NCBI RefSeq assembly: GCF_026343125.1
Contig: NZ_JAPEMB010000001.1
Location: forward strand, 2,170,001 to 2,234,000
Source of the DNA: Streptomyces sp. NBC_00094
Lineage (GTDB): Bacteria > Actinomycetota > Actinomycetes > Streptomycetales > Streptomycetaceae
Direction: 5' to 3'
Length of the DNA stretch: 64,000 nucleotides
The notes under the pieces were generated by a model, which was not told the DNA's origin, did not search any database, and worked only from the letters and a program-made list of their open reading frames with translations. This document shows, piece by piece, positions 1 through 8,471 of the stretch. The position numbers were made by a program, and so were the translations under genes. Each line of letters starts with the position of its first letter. The first letter of the stretch is position 1.

Positions 1-635
1 ATCGGCATGCGGAACATCGTCATGCCCGGAGCGCGCATGCAGATGATCGTGGTGATGAAGTTGACCGAACCGAGGATCGTGCCGAAGCCGGAGAAGGCCA
101 GACCCATGATCCACAGGTCGGCGCCGACACCCGGCGAGCGGACGGCGTCCGACAGCGGGGAGTAGGCGAACCAGCCGAAGTCGGCGGCACCCTGCGGGGT
201 GAGGAAGCCGGCGACCGCCATGATCGAGCCGAAGAGGTACAGCCAGTACGCGAACATGTTCAGCCGCGGGAACGCCACGTCGGGCGCGCCGATCTGCAGC
301 GGCATGATCCAGTTCGCGAATCCGGCGAACAGCGGCGTCGCGAACATCAGCAGCATGATCGTGCCGTGCATCGTGAACGCCTGGTTGAACTGCTCGTTCG
401 ACATGATCTGCGTACCCGGACGGGCCAGCTCGGCGCGCATGAAGAGCGCCATCAGGCCGCCGACGCAGAAGAACGCGAACGACGTGACCAGGTACATCGT
501 CCCGATCGTCTTGTGGTCGGTGGTGGTCAGCCACTTGATCACGACGTTGCCGGGCTGCTTGCGCCGTACGGGCAGCTCGTTCTCGTACGAGTCCTCAGCT
601 GCGGCGGCACCCTGGGTTTCGTTGTGGATGCTCAC
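1..635 (-). CDS. ctaD: Cytochrome c oxidase subunit I, N-terminal part (cut by window edge)
   Basis: Catalytic heme-copper subunit of the aa3-type terminal oxidase, a polytopic membrane protein that reduces O2 and pumps protons. About 211 N-terminal residues are present; the rest lies left of the window. Visible are the cytosolic lead-in, the first helices (a segment reading [19 protein letters not shown]) and the stretch [10 protein letters not shown], which carries a conserved heme-ligand His of subunit I. The GTG start at 633-635 overlaps the TGA of ctaC (632-634) as GTGA, so the two genes are translationally coupled. Identity is secure from the sequence; the C-terminal CuB ligands cannot be seen here. 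Confidence 0.95.
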   Translation of the reverse strand, partial: MSIHNETQGAAAAEDSYENELPVRRKQPGNVVIKWLTTTDHKTIGTMYLVTSFAFFCVGGLMALFMRAELARPGTQIMSNEQFNQAFTMHGTIMLLMFATPLFAGFANWIMPLQIGAPDVAFPRLNMFAYWLYLFGSIMAVAGFLTPQGAADFGWFAYSPLSDAVRSPGVGADLWIMGLAFSGFGTILGSVNFITTIICMRAPGMTMFRMP

Positions 636-1597
636 AGTTGGTTCTTCTCCGCATTCCTGGCCGGGTCCGTCTGCTCGATGCCAGACGGGATGTAGCCGGT
701 CTGCCCCTTCTCGGCCAGCTCCTTCAGGTGCTGCTGGTAGCGCTCCGGAGAGACCACCTTGACGTTGAAGAGCATCCGGGAGTGGTCGACGCCGCACAGT
801 TCGGCGCACTTGCCGAGGAAGGTGCCTTCCTGCGTCGGGGTCACCTCGAAGGAGTTGGTATGACCCGGGATGACGTCCTGCTTCATGAGGAAGGGGACCA
901 CCCAGAAGGAGTGGATGACGTCACGCGAGGTCAGGACGAACCGGACCTTCTCGCCCTTCGGCAGCCACAGGGTCGGACCCGGGTTGCCGGTCTGGGGGTT
1001 CCGGTCACCGGGGATACCGGCGTCGTAGACGCCGCCGGCGTTCGCCGGGAAGTCGTCCTGGAACTTGTCCGGGATGGCGGCGAGGTTCGGGGCCGTCTTG
1101 GCGTCACCCGTCACACCCGGCACGTTCTCGACGTAGTTGAAGCCCCAGCTCCACTGGTAGCCGACCACGTTGATGGTGTGGGCGGGCTTGTCGGCGAGCG
1201 ACAGGAGCTTCGACTCGTCGCGCGCGGTGAAGTAGAAGAGGACCGACACGATGATGAGTGGCGTCACCGTGTACAGCGCCTCGATGGGCATGTTGTACCG
1301 CGTCTGCGGGGGTACCTCGACCTTGGTACGGCTGCGCCGGTGGAAGAAGACGGACCACAGGATCAGCCCCCAGACCAGGACGCCCGTGACGAGCGCAGCC
1401 GCCCACGAGCCCTGCCAGAGGGAGAGGATCGTGGGTGCCTCTTCCGTAACCGGAGTGGGCATACCAAGGCGGGGGAAGTCTTCCCAGTTGTACGAGCAGC
1501 CGGTGGCTGTCGCCAGGATCAGGCCCGCAGTCAGCACCTGCGGCAGCTTCCGCCGCATCGGGCGCCGCGACGAGCGGTCGGAGCCGTTGGGACTCAC
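632..1597 (-). CDS. ctaC: Cytochrome c oxidase subunit II
   Basis: Subunit II carries the CuA centre that takes electrons from cytochrome c (or the bc1 complex) to subunit I. The 321-residue product starts at GTG with GGGAAGG upstream. It has a signal sequence ending in a lipobox-like ATGC, two membrane helices at about residues 62-84 and 107-127, and a periplasm-facing cupredoxin domain. The CuA ligands are visible as C264, C268, H272 and M275, plus an upstream His in DVIHSFWVV. It is first in the operon with ctaD. An inverted repeat (1687-1713) overlapping a possible -10 lies upstream. Length and motifs are normal for actinobacteria. Confidence 0.96.
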   Translation of the reverse strand: MSPNGSDRSSRRPMRRKLPQVLTAGLILATATGCSYNWEDFPRLGMPTPVTEEAPTILSLWQGSWAAALVTGVLVWGLILWSVFFHRRSRTKVEVPPQTRYNMPIEALYTVTPLIIVSVLFYFTARDESKLLSLADKPAHTINVVGYQWSWGFNYVENVPGVTGDAKTAPNLAAIPDKFQDDFPANAGGVYDAGIPGDRNPQTGNPGPTLWLPKGEKVRFVLTSRDVIHSFWVVPFLMKQDVIPGHTNSFEVTPTQEGTFLGKCAELCGVDHSRMLFNVKVVSPERYQQHLKELAEKGQTGYIPSGIEQTDPARNAEKNQL

Positions 1598-1686
1598 GTA
1601 GCGCCTTCCCGAGAGTCTCGGCCCGCGCTTGGTCGGCCACGGCCGTCCGTCTCGCTGGTCGGTCGCCGCCCCGTGCCGCGGGCAGG

Positions 1687-1716
1687 GGTTTGGATGTTTA
1701 TGCGGACCAAACCCTA
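1687..1716 (-). promoter_or_regulatory. Inverted repeat and possible -10 upstream of ctaC
   Basis: GGTTTGG (1687-1693) and CCAAACC (1707-1713) form a perfect 7-base inverted repeat with a 13-base spacer. On the minus strand a TAGGGT hexamer (1716-1711) overlaps the proximal arm and fits an actinobacterial TANNNT -10. I see no convincing -35. An operator for the cox operon is an inference. Confidence 0.35.
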
Positions 1717-1940
1717 CTGGACGCTATTTGGGGTCGCGCGGGGAGGGTGCCCAACGCGCCGTCCGAGTCCCCGAAGGGGTGGACTCCGGGGTTCCGGAGG
1801 GGGGTCCCAGGCGGCCGTTCGGCGGTCTGGCGGCGTACCGGAGCGCACTTCTGACGAGGACTCACGAGAAGCGGACGGGTGTGCGGGCCGGGCGCGTCGG
1901 GCGTGTCGGACGGGCGGGGGCGGGGGCGCGGGAAGGGAGG

Positions 1941-2020
1941 GGTGGAACGTACGCGGGGAGGGTGGGACGTACGCGGGGAGGGGCGGGGCGCACCCGGAGA
2001 GGGGCGGGGCTCGCGCCGGC
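1941..2020. repeat. 20-base GC-rich tandem repeat
   Basis: Units start at 1941, 1961, 1981 and 2001. The first two are near-identical and share GACGTACGCGGGGAG (one G/A difference at the first base); the last two are degenerate. The tract lies between divergent genes and has no evident coding role. Confidence 0.6.
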
Positions 2021-2134
2021 GGCTTCGGGCCGCAGGCCGGGCGGGGCAAGGCGCGCGGCGGCCGGGGCCCGACCGGCGGGCCGGTGGGGCGGGGGTGCCG
2101 GTCGGGGCGTGGGGGGAGGACCTACCGTGGGCGG

Positions 2135-3532
2135 ATGCCGTATTTCGACGCCGCGTCCGCCGCTCCCCTGCACCCCGTCGCCCGCCAGGCGCTGCTCGCC
2201 TCCCTGGACGAGGGCTGGGCCGATCCGGCCCGGCTGTACCGGGAGGGGCGGCGGGCCCGGCTGCTGCTCGACGCGGCGCGGGAGGCCGCGGCGGACACGG
2301 TGGGGTGTCGCCCGGACGAGCTCGTGTTCACTCCTTCGGGGACGCGCGCGGTTCACGCGGGGATCTCCGGAGCCCTCGCGGGCCGTCGGCGTGCCGGGAA
2401 CGGGCTCGTCGTGTCGGCGGTCGAGCACTCCTCCGTCCTGCACGCGGCCGAGCAGCACGCGGCGGCGGGCGGCGTCGTCACCGAGGTGCCGGTGGGCCGG
2501 TCCGGCGCGGTGGACCCGGCCGTCTTCGCGGCGGCACTCGGCTCCGGGGACTCCGGGACGGCGCTGGCGTGTCTCCAGTCGGCCAACCACGAGGTGGGGA
2601 CCGCGCAGCCGGTGGCGGCGGTCGCCGAGGCCTGCCGGGCGGCGGGCGTGCCGCTGCTCGTGGACGCGGCCCAGTCGCTGGGCTGGGGACCGGTGGAGGC
2701 CGGCTGGTCGCTGCTCGCGGCGAGCGCGCACAAGTGGGGCGGGCCGGCGGGCGTGGGGCTGCTCGCCGTCCGGAAGGGGGTGCGGTTCGCTCCCCAAGGC
2801 CCTTCGGACGAAAGGGAGTCGGGGCGGGCGCCCGGCTTCGAGAACCTGCCGGCGATCGTGGCGGCAGCGGCCTCGCTGCGGGCGGTCCGGGCGGAGGCGG
2901 CGGCCGAGGCGGCGCGGCTGCGGGCCCTGGTGGACCTGATCCGGGCGCGGGTGCCGGAGCTGGTGCCGGACGTGGAGGTGGTGGGTGACCCGGTGGACCG
3001 GCTCCCCCATCTGGTCACGTTCTCCTGTCTCTATGTCGACGGAGAGACGTTGTTGCACGAGCTGGACCGGGAGGGTTTCTCCGTTTCGTCCGGTTCGTCG
3101 TGTACGAGTTCGACGCTGACGCCCAGCCATGTGCTGCGTGCGATGGGGGTGCTGAGCGAGGGGAACGTCCGGGTGTCCCTGCCGGCCGGCACGGCGGCGG
3201 AGGACGTGGACCGGTTCCTCGACGTGCTGCCGGAAGTGGTCGCGGGGGTACGCGAGCGGCTCGGCGCGCCGGCGGCCTCGGCCGCGGTCCCGGCGGCCGG
3301 TCCCGGCTCGCTCGTGGTGGACGCGCTCGGCCGGCGCTGCCCGGTCCCGGTGATCGAGCTGGCGAAGGTGATCGGCGACGTGCCGGTCGGCGGGACGGTG
3401 ACCGTCCTCGCCGACGACGCGGCGGCCCGCCTCGACATCCCGGCCTGGTGCGAGATGCGCGGCCAGGAGTACGTGGGCGAGGAGCCGTCCGCGCGGGGCG
3501 GCGTCGCGTACGTGGTGCGGCGGGTGGCCTGA
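2135..3532 (+). CDS. Cysteine desulfurase fused to a TusA-like sulfur-carrier domain
   Basis: A 465-residue fusion. Residues 1 to about 385 are a class V PLP aminotransferase of the NifS/IscS type, which takes sulfur from cysteine as an enzyme persulfide. Visible are the cofactor-stacking His in EHSS, the PLP lysine K200 in SAHKWGG and the active-site C323 in SSGSSCTSS. Residues about 392-465 are a TusA/SirA-type domain with the acceptor cysteine C402 in CPVP. Sulfur can therefore plausibly pass from C323 to C402 within one chain. ATG at 2135 was chosen because the protein begins MPYFDAASAAPLHP, as family members do; a GGAGGA lies 14 bases upstream. The final acceptor (tRNA thiolation, cofactors) is not evident from the neighbours. 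Confidence 0.9.
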   Translation: MPYFDAASAAPLHPVARQALLASLDEGWADPARLYREGRRARLLLDAAREAAADTVGCRPDELVFTPSGTRAVHAGISGALAGRRRAGNGLVVSAVEHSSVLHAAEQHAAAGGVVTEVPVGRSGAVDPAVFAAALGSGDSGTALACLQSANHEVGTAQPVAAVAEACRAAGVPLLVDAAQSLGWGPVEAGWSLLAASAHKWGGPAGVGLLAVRKGVRFAPQGPSDERESGRAPGFENLPAIVAAAASLRAVRAEAAAEAARLRALVDLIRARVPELVPDVEVVGDPVDRLPHLVTFSCLYVDGETLLHELDREGFSVSSGSSCTSSTLTPSHVLRAMGVLSEGNVRVSLPAGTAAEDVDRFLDVLPEVVAGVRERLGAPAASAAVPAAGPGSLVVDALGRRCPVPVIELAKVIGDVPVGGTVTVLADDAAARLDIPAWCEMRGQEYVGEEPSARGGVAYVVRRVA

Positions 3533-3564
3533 GGGCCCACCCGCCGCACCTCACCCCGGGGGTG

Positions 3565-4539
3565 TCAGGCCAGGTGGGACTGGACCTCGGCGGCGGCCTC
3601 GTCGCCGTACGCCTTGGTGAAGCGGTCCATGAAGTTGGCGCGGCGCAGGGTGTACTCCTGCGTGCCCAGGGTCTCGATGACCAGGGTGGCGAGCATGCAG
3701 CCGACCTGGGCGGCGCGCTCCAGGCCGACGCCCCAGGCCAGACCGGTCAGGAAACCGGCGCGGAAGGCGTCACCGACGCCGGTCGGGTCGACCTTCGCCG
3801 TCTCCTCGGGGCAGCCGACCTCGATCGGGGTCTCGCCGACGCGCTCGATGCGTACGCCGCGCGAGCCGAGCGTGGTGATCCGGTGGCCGACGCGGGAGAG
3901 GATCTCCGCCTCGGTCCAGCCCGTCTTGGACTCGATGAGGCCCTTCTCGTACTCGTTGGAGAAGAGGTAGGTGGCGCCGTCGAGGAGGGTGCGGATCTCC
4001 TCGCCGTCCATGCGCGCGATCTGCTGCGAGAAGTCGGCGGCGAACGGGATGGACCGGGAGCGGCACTCCTCGGTGTGCCGGAGCATCGCCTCGGGGTCGT
4101 CGGCGCCGATCAGGACCAGGTCGAGGCCGCCCACGCGGTCGGCGACGGCCTTGAGCTCGATCAGCCGGGCCTCGCTCATGGCGCCCGTGTAGAAGGAGCC
4201 GATCTGGTTGTGGTCCTTGTCCGTGGTGCAGACGAAGCGCGCGGTGTGCAGGACCTCGGAGATCCGTACCGAGGAGGTGTCGACGCCGTGCCGGTCGAGC
4301 CAGGCGCGGTACTCGTCGAAGTCGAAGCCGGCGGCGCCCACGAGGAAGGGGCGGCTGCCGAGCTGGCCCATGCCGAAGCAGATGTTGGCCGCGACGCCTC
4401 CCCGGCGCACGTCCAGGTTGTCGACAAGGAACGAGAGGGACACCGTGTGGAGCTGGTCGGCCACGAGCTGGTCGGCGAACCGGCCGGGGAAGGTCATGAG
4501 GTGGTCGGTGGCGATGGAGCCGGTGACTGCGATACGCAC
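3565..4539 (-). CDS. PfkB-family carbohydrate kinase, probably adenosine kinase
   Basis: ATP-dependent kinase of the ribokinase/PfkB fold, 324 residues. The N-terminal motif has GGVAANICFGMGQLG and the C-terminal PfkB signature reads DPTGVGDAFRAGF with catalytic Asp257. Length and neighbourhood match the mycobacterial adenosine kinase AdoK: cox genes on one side and an ErpA gene a few genes away, as in Mycobacterium. That makes adenosine phosphorylation the best guess, though I cannot exclude another nucleoside or sugar. The GTG start at 4539 has AGGAG about 10 bases upstream. It converges on the desulfurase gene with a 32-base gap. Confidence 0.85.
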   Translation of the reverse strand: MRIAVTGSIATDHLMTFPGRFADQLVADQLHTVSLSFLVDNLDVRRGGVAANICFGMGQLGSRPFLVGAAGFDFDEYRAWLDRHGVDTSSVRISEVLHTARFVCTTDKDHNQIGSFYTGAMSEARLIELKAVADRVGGLDLVLIGADDPEAMLRHTEECRSRSIPFAADFSQQIARMDGEEIRTLLDGATYLFSNEYEKGLIESKTGWTEAEILSRVGHRITTLGSRGVRIERVGETPIEVGCPEETAKVDPTGVGDAFRAGFLTGLAWGVGLERAAQVGCMLATLVIETLGTQEYTLRRANFMDRFTKAYGDEAAAEVQSHLA

Positions 4540-4668
4540 GGAGGGCGCTCCTGCGGGAAGGCGGTAATGACAGTTCACGCTACCGGGTGAGGGGCGCGCT
4601 GCCGAACAGGGGAAACTACCCCAGAGTAGGCCTTTTCCCCGGGGCACCCGGATGCATACGGTGCGCCC

Positions 4669-4875
4669 ATGACCATGTACCCCGCTCCCGGTGAGCGTCA
4701 CGAGTCCGAGCTGAGCCTCGCGCAGCTGCGCGGCGACAGCGCGCGGATGGTCCCGCACTGGGTGACCCCGGCCCCTCCCTCCCCCGCCCCGGTCTCCCCC
4801 GCGCTGATCCACGGGGTCGTCGTACCGGCCGCCTCGGCGCGGCTGATCGACGCCACCGCCGAGTACGGCGGCTGA
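4669..4875 (+). CDS. Small hypothetical protein (68 aa), leaderless
   Basis: A 68-residue protein of unknown function with no membrane segment or cysteine. It is rich in Pro and Ala in the middle (APPSPAPVSPA). GC bias in the third codon position supports coding. No Shine-Dalgarno is present. TACGGT at 4657-4662 stands six bases before the ATG, the arrangement of a leaderless transcript. It lies between the kinase, read the other way, and the larger membrane-anchored protein downstream. Function cannot be assigned. Confidence 0.6.
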   Translation: MTMYPAPGERHESELSLAQLRGDSARMVPHWVTPAPPSPAPVSPALIHGVVVPAASARLIDATAEYGG

Positions 4876-4953
4876 CGGAGGGAACCGTCCGCCCGTCCGC
4901 TCCGTCCCATCGGTGGCTTCCACAGGGATGTCAGGGTCCGAAGGAGCGATGCG

Positions 4954-6501
4954 GTGAGCGTTACGGAGAACGGCCAGAGGCGGCGGAGGCTGCTCACCGC
5001 CTCGGTGGCGGCGGGTGTCCTGCTCGCCGGGGGCGGCGGGGTCTACCTCGCCGTCGCCGCGACGGCGCCCGGCGAGGCCGTCCCGGCCGGCAGCCGGGCG
5101 GCCGACGCGGCCGCGCCGCCGCTGCTGAGCCTGGAGGAAGGGAGTCCGGGTACGGAGGGCGGCGGTGGTACGGGCGACGGTCCCGGTATCGCCCCCGGCG
5201 AGCCCGACCCGGGCGGCGGTCCGAACGGGACCGTCTACACGACCAAGGGCCCACTCCCCCAAGGGCCCTCCTCGGCCGCGGTCCACCGGCCCGAGGGCCT
5301 GGTCACCTCCGCGGAGGTGACCAGGCTGGCCGAAGCGCTGGGCGTCTCCGGCAGCCCGGCCCTGGTGGGTGAGGTCTGGACGATCCGGCCCGAGAAGGAC
5401 GGCTCCGGTCCGCGCCTCGACGTGGCGCGGAAGGCGCCGGGGAACTGGACGTACTCCTGGTACGACGGCGGCCCGGTGGGCGACAGCTGTCTCAAGGGCA
5501 AGGCGTGCCCCCCGCCGGGCGAGGCGAAGCCCTCACGCGGCGGTTCGCCGGTGAGCGAGGCGGCGGCGAAGGCGGCGGCCGCGCCCGTCCTGAAGGCGAT
5601 CGGGCAGGACGACGCCAAGGTGTCGGCGACCCAGGTGATGGACGGCTCGGTACGGGTGGTCAACGCCGAGCCCGTCGTCGGCGGACTGCCGACCTACGGC
5701 TGGTCGACGGGGCTCCACATCGGGCCGGACGGCAAGCCGGTCGCCGGGAGCGGGATGCTCAAGGATCCGGTGAAGGGCGACACGTACCCGGCGATCGGGG
5801 CGGAGAAGGCGCTCGCCGAGCTGAACGAGGCCTCGAAGGGCACGGGTCCGATCGGCATCGGCGGCTGCGCCACCGACCCGCCGGCCGGGGTGCCGGAGGC
5901 CGGGAAGCCGGACACCGGGCAGCCGGACGTCGGGACGCCCGACCTGGGCGAGCGGAAGACCGGGGCGAGTACACCGGGCGCGCCCTGCCAGACGATCGTG
6001 GACATGGCGCCGCCGGACCAGGTGCCGGTGACGCGCGCGGTCTTCGGTCTGGCCGCGCAGGACGTGGCCGGGGAGCGGCTGCTCGTACCGGCGTGGCTGT
6101 TCACGGCGGACCCCGCGGACGCGGCGCCGTACACGGTGACGCAGACGGCGGTGGCCCCGGAGTTCCTGGCGCCGCCGGTGGAGCCGTCGCCGGCGCCGAC
6201 GCCGCCGCCCTCGTCCGACGAGGGCACGTCCGTGCCGCGGCAGATCGAGTCGTTCCGGACCGAGGGGGACGGCCGGAAGCTGACCGTCACCTTCTGGGGC
6301 GGGGTGTGCAGCGAGTACACGGTGTCCGCGCAGGAGAGCGCGGACCGGGTCACGGTGCGGGTGAAGGAGACGCCCATCGATCCGGACCGGGCGTGCATCG
6401 CCATCGCGGTCGAGGTGAGGAAGTCGGTGACGCTCGACCGGCCGCTGGGCGACCGGCCCGTGGTCGACGGGGCGAGCGGGGAGGCCGTACCGCGCCGCTG
6501 A
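4954..6501 (+). CDS. Membrane-anchored extracytoplasmic protein of unknown function
   Basis: A 515-residue protein with a basic N-terminus followed by one hydrophobic segment (about residues 14-34, LLTASVAAGVLLAGGGGVYL). A long low-complexity Gly/Pro/Glu region and a folded extracytoplasmic part follow. Near residues 395-430 is a Pro-rich linker (PVEPSPAPTPPPSS). Four cysteines in the outer part may pair. Its place between an adenosine-kinase-like gene and erpA corresponds to a conserved membrane protein in mycobacteria, which supports a real and conserved gene, but no activity can be named. The GTG start has an AAGGAG sequence (4939-4944) ten bases upstream. Confidence 0.75.
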   Translation: MSVTENGQRRRRLLTASVAAGVLLAGGGGVYLAVAATAPGEAVPAGSRAADAAAPPLLSLEEGSPGTEGGGGTGDGPGIAPGEPDPGGGPNGTVYTTKGPLPQGPSSAAVHRPEGLVTSAEVTRLAEALGVSGSPALVGEVWTIRPEKDGSGPRLDVARKAPGNWTYSWYDGGPVGDSCLKGKACPPPGEAKPSRGGSPVSEAAAKAAAAPVLKAIGQDDAKVSATQVMDGSVRVVNAEPVVGGLPTYGWSTGLHIGPDGKPVAGSGMLKDPVKGDTYPAIGAEKALAELNEASKGTGPIGIGGCATDPPAGVPEAGKPDTGQPDVGTPDLGERKTGASTPGAPCQTIVDMAPPDQVPVTRAVFGLAAQDVAGERLLVPAWLFTADPADAAPYTVTQTAVAPEFLAPPVEPSPAPTPPPSSDEGTSVPRQIESFRTEGDGRKLTVTFWGGVCSEYTVSAQESADRVTVRVKETPIDPDRACIAIAVEVRKSVTLDRPLGDRPVVDGASGEAVPRR

Positions 6502-6532
6502 CCCCGTCGGGTCGTACACGGCGGCACACGCG

Positions 6533-6572
6533 TGAGGGCGGCGGCCCGGGGAATCCCGGACCGCCGCCCTCA
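6533..6572. terminator. Bidirectional hairpin between convergent genes
   Basis: Outer arms TGAGGGCGGCGG (6533-6544) and CCGCCGCCCTCA (6561-6572) pair perfectly, with inner arms CCGGG/CCCGG. It sits between the ends of the convergent 4954-6501 gene and erpA and could stop transcription from either side. Confidence 0.8.
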
Positions 6573-6592
6573 CGTTCGTGCGGTGCTGCGAC

Positions 6593-6949
6593 CTAGCTGA
6601 ACGAGTCGCCGCAGGCGCAGGAGCCCGTGGCGTTCGGGTTGTCGATCGTGAAGCCCTGCTTCTCGATGGTGTCCACGAAGTCGATCGAGGCACCCCCGAG
6701 GTACGGGGCGCTCATGCGGTCGGTGACGACCTTGACGCCATCGAAGTCCTTCACGACATCGCCGTCGAGCGAACGCTCGTCGAAGAACAGCTGGTAACGC
6801 AGGCCGGAGCAGCCACCGGGCTGAACGGCGACGCGCAGGGCCAGGTCCTCGCGGCCTTCCTGGTCGAGGAGGGCCTTGACCTTGGCCGCGGCGGCGTCGG
6901 ACAGGAGGATGCCGTCGCTGACAGTGGTCTTCTCGTCCGATACGGACAT
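6593..6949 (-). CDS. erpA: Iron-sulfur cluster insertion protein (A-type carrier)
   Basis: A-type Fe-S carrier of the HesB/IscA/ErpA family, 118 residues, which delivers clusters to target proteins in the cytoplasm. The three invariant cysteines are C47 (PGGCSGL), C111 and C113 (GSCACGD near the C-terminus). The ATG at 6949 has GGGAGAG upstream; an in-frame extension to 7048 is longer than the family. Likely clients in this window are NadA and LipA, both radical or [4Fe-4S] enzymes. It is divergent from nadA, which itself needs a cluster. Confidence 0.93.
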   Translation of the reverse strand: MSVSDEKTTVSDGILLSDAAAAKVKALLDQEGREDLALRVAVQPGGCSGLRYQLFFDERSLDGDVVKDFDGVKVVTDRMSAPYLGGASIDFVDTIEKQGFTIDNPNATGSCACGDSFS

Positions 6950-7116
6950 CTGCTTCTCTCCCGGTGTGTACGGAGACTGCTTGCCGACAGTGGTAACCGC
7001 CGGTGCCCCGGATTCATTCCGGGCCGCGTGAGGTCTTCCTCTCTTCATGCTCGCACACCCTGCCCGCGAGCGCGGACGGCGAATTCGTCACATCGACACT
7101 ATGGACATCGTCAACG

Positions 7117-7147
7117 TGACGTGAAGCAGTTATGATAGATAACGTCA
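7117..7147 (+). promoter_or_regulatory. Putative nadA promoter and operator
   Basis: GTTAT (7129-7133) and ATAAC (7139-7143) form a perfect inverted repeat around GATAG, and TGACGT/ACGTCA (7117-7122, 7142-7147) form a second, offset pair. TATGAT (7131-7136) inside the palindrome resembles a -10. The position just upstream of nadA suggests control by an NAD-responsive repressor (NrtR/NdnR type by analogy), which is inference. Confidence 0.45.
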
Positions 7148-7186
7148 TTTCGACGAAAAGGTTTCTCCGAAGAAAGGGTGCGTGAC

Positions 7187-8359
7187 GTGACCACCGCCCA
7201 GCCCCTGGATGTTCAGCCGACGCCGCTCGCTCTGCTCCTGCTCGGCCGCGAGGCCGACCCGAAGAGCGAGCGCGGCGTGGAGTGTCCCGGCGATCTGCCG
7301 TCGCCCTCCGACCCGGACCTCGTGGAGCGTGCCCGCGCCGCCAAGGAGAAGCTCGGGGACAAGGTCTTCGTGCTCGGCCACCACTACCAGCGTGACGAGG
7401 TCATCCAGTTCGCCGACGTCACCGGCGACTCGTTCAAGCTCGCGCGCGACGCCGCCGCCAAGCCCGAGGCGGAGTACATCGTCTTCTGCGGTGTGCACTT
7501 CATGGCGGAGTCGGCCGACATCCTCACCACCGACGACCAGAAGGTCGTCCTGCCGGACCTGGCGGCCGGCTGCTCGATGGCCGACATGGCCACCGCCGAG
7601 CAGGTCGCCGAGTGCTGGGACGTGCTGACCGAGGCCGGCGTCGCCGAGCAGGTCGTGCCCGTCTCGTACATGAACTCCTCGGCCGACATCAAGGCCTTCA
7701 CCGGCAAGCACGGGGGCACGATCTGCACCTCGTCGAACGCGAAGCGCGCGCTGGACTGGGCCTTCGAGCAGGGGGAGAAGGTGTTGTTCCTGCCGGACCA
7801 GCACCTGGGCCGCAACACCGCCGTCCGCGACATGGGCATGTCCCTGGACGACTGCGTGCTCTACAACCCGCACAAGCCCAACGGCGGGCTCACCGTCGAG
7901 GAGCTGCGCGCCGCCAAGATGATCCTGTGGCGGGGGCACTGCTCGGTGCACGGCCGTTTCTCGCTGGACTCGGTCAACGACGTCCGGGAGCGCATCCCGG
8001 GCGTGAACGTGCTGGTCCACCCGGAGTGCAAGCACGAGGTCGTCGCCGCCGCGGACTACGTGGGCTCGACCGAGTACATCATCAACACCCTGGACGCGGC
8101 CCCGGCCGGCTCGAAGTGGGCCATCGGCACCGAGCTGAACCTGGTCCGGCGCGTGGCCAACGCGCACCCGGACAAGGAGATCGTCTTCCTCGACAAGACG
8201 GTCTGCTTCTGCTCGACCATGAACCGCATCGACCTGCCGCACCTGGTGTGGACCCTGGAGTCCCTGGCCGAGGGCAACCTCGTCAACCAGATCCGGGTCG
8301 ACGAGGAGACGGAGAGCTTCGCCAAGCTCGCCCTGGAGCGGATGCTGGCGCTGCCGTAA
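7187..8359 (+). CDS. nadA: Quinolinate synthase
   Basis: Condenses iminoaspartate with dihydroxyacetone phosphate to quinolinate, the second step of de novo NAD synthesis, using a [4Fe-4S] cluster. The 390-residue product has the cluster cysteines C101 (FCGVHFM), C281 (HPECKHE) and a C340/C342 pair (VCFCSTMN). The sequence GHHYQRDEV is the N-terminal substrate-binding signature. GTG at 7187 is preferred over the in-frame GTG at 7178 because AAAGGG (7173-7178) then stands at the usual distance. nadB and nadC are not in the window. The palindrome upstream suggests regulation by NAD status. Confidence 0.95.
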   Translation: MTTAQPLDVQPTPLALLLLGREADPKSERGVECPGDLPSPSDPDLVERARAAKEKLGDKVFVLGHHYQRDEVIQFADVTGDSFKLARDAAAKPEAEYIVFCGVHFMAESADILTTDDQKVVLPDLAAGCSMADMATAEQVAECWDVLTEAGVAEQVVPVSYMNSSADIKAFTGKHGGTICTSSNAKRALDWAFEQGEKVLFLPDQHLGRNTAVRDMGMSLDDCVLYNPHKPNGGLTVEELRAAKMILWRGHCSVHGRFSLDSVNDVRERIPGVNVLVHPECKHEVVAAADYVGSTEYIINTLDAAPAGSKWAIGTELNLVRRVANAHPDKEIVFLDKTVCFCSTMNRIDLPHLVWTLESLAEGNLVNQIRVDEETESFAKLALERMLALP

Positions 8360-8380
8360 CGGTTCCTCGGATACGGGAGA

Positions 8381-8412
8381 AGGGGCGCCCCGCGCGATCG
8401 CGGAGCGCCCCT
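8381..8412 (+). terminator. nadA terminator hairpin
   Basis: AGGGGCGC (8381-8388) pairs with GCGCCCCT (8405-8412), with further inner pairing (CGCG...CGCG). It begins about 20 bases after the nadA stop and is followed by TTCCTC. Confidence 0.7.
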
Positions 8413-8461
8413 TCCTCGTGTCCTCAGGCCGTACGGTTCCTCGTGTCCTCAGGCCGTACGG
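8412..8461. repeat. Perfect 25-base tandem duplication
   Basis: Bases 8412-8436 are repeated exactly at 8437-8461 (unit begins TTCCTCGTGTCCTCAGG). It lies between the nadA terminator and the stop of the convergent RND gene. Perfect identity suggests a recent slippage or unequal exchange event. Confidence 0.9.
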
Positions 8462-8471
8462 GTCGGGCCGG

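Larger units (their letters stand above)
1598..2134. other. Non-coding region between ctaC and the desulfurase gene
   Basis: About 540 bases without a convincing gene. It holds the presumed cox promoter region with an inverted repeat at 1687-1713 and a very GC-rich tract with 20-base tandem repeats at 1941-2020. The open frames that cross it are antisense or run-on shadows. Confidence 0.7.

Noticed and set aside
638..2134. Upstream part of the open frame that contains the desulfurase
   Set aside because: This portion is antisense to ctaC and then crosses a repeat-rich gap; family length and the MPYFDAASAAPLHP start place the real gene at 2135.
2788..2825. Possible third copy of the palindromic repeat seen at 22590 and 32748
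   Set aside because: CTCCCCAAGGCCC and a GGGAG region are only partly similar, and the encoded residues lie where desulfurase relatives have comparable sequence, so insertion is not supported.
5242..5275. CTCCCCCAAGGGCCC tract in the membrane-anchored protein gene as a repeat copy
   Set aside because: Too short and lacking the central GAAGGCC portion; probably ordinary low-complexity coding sequence.
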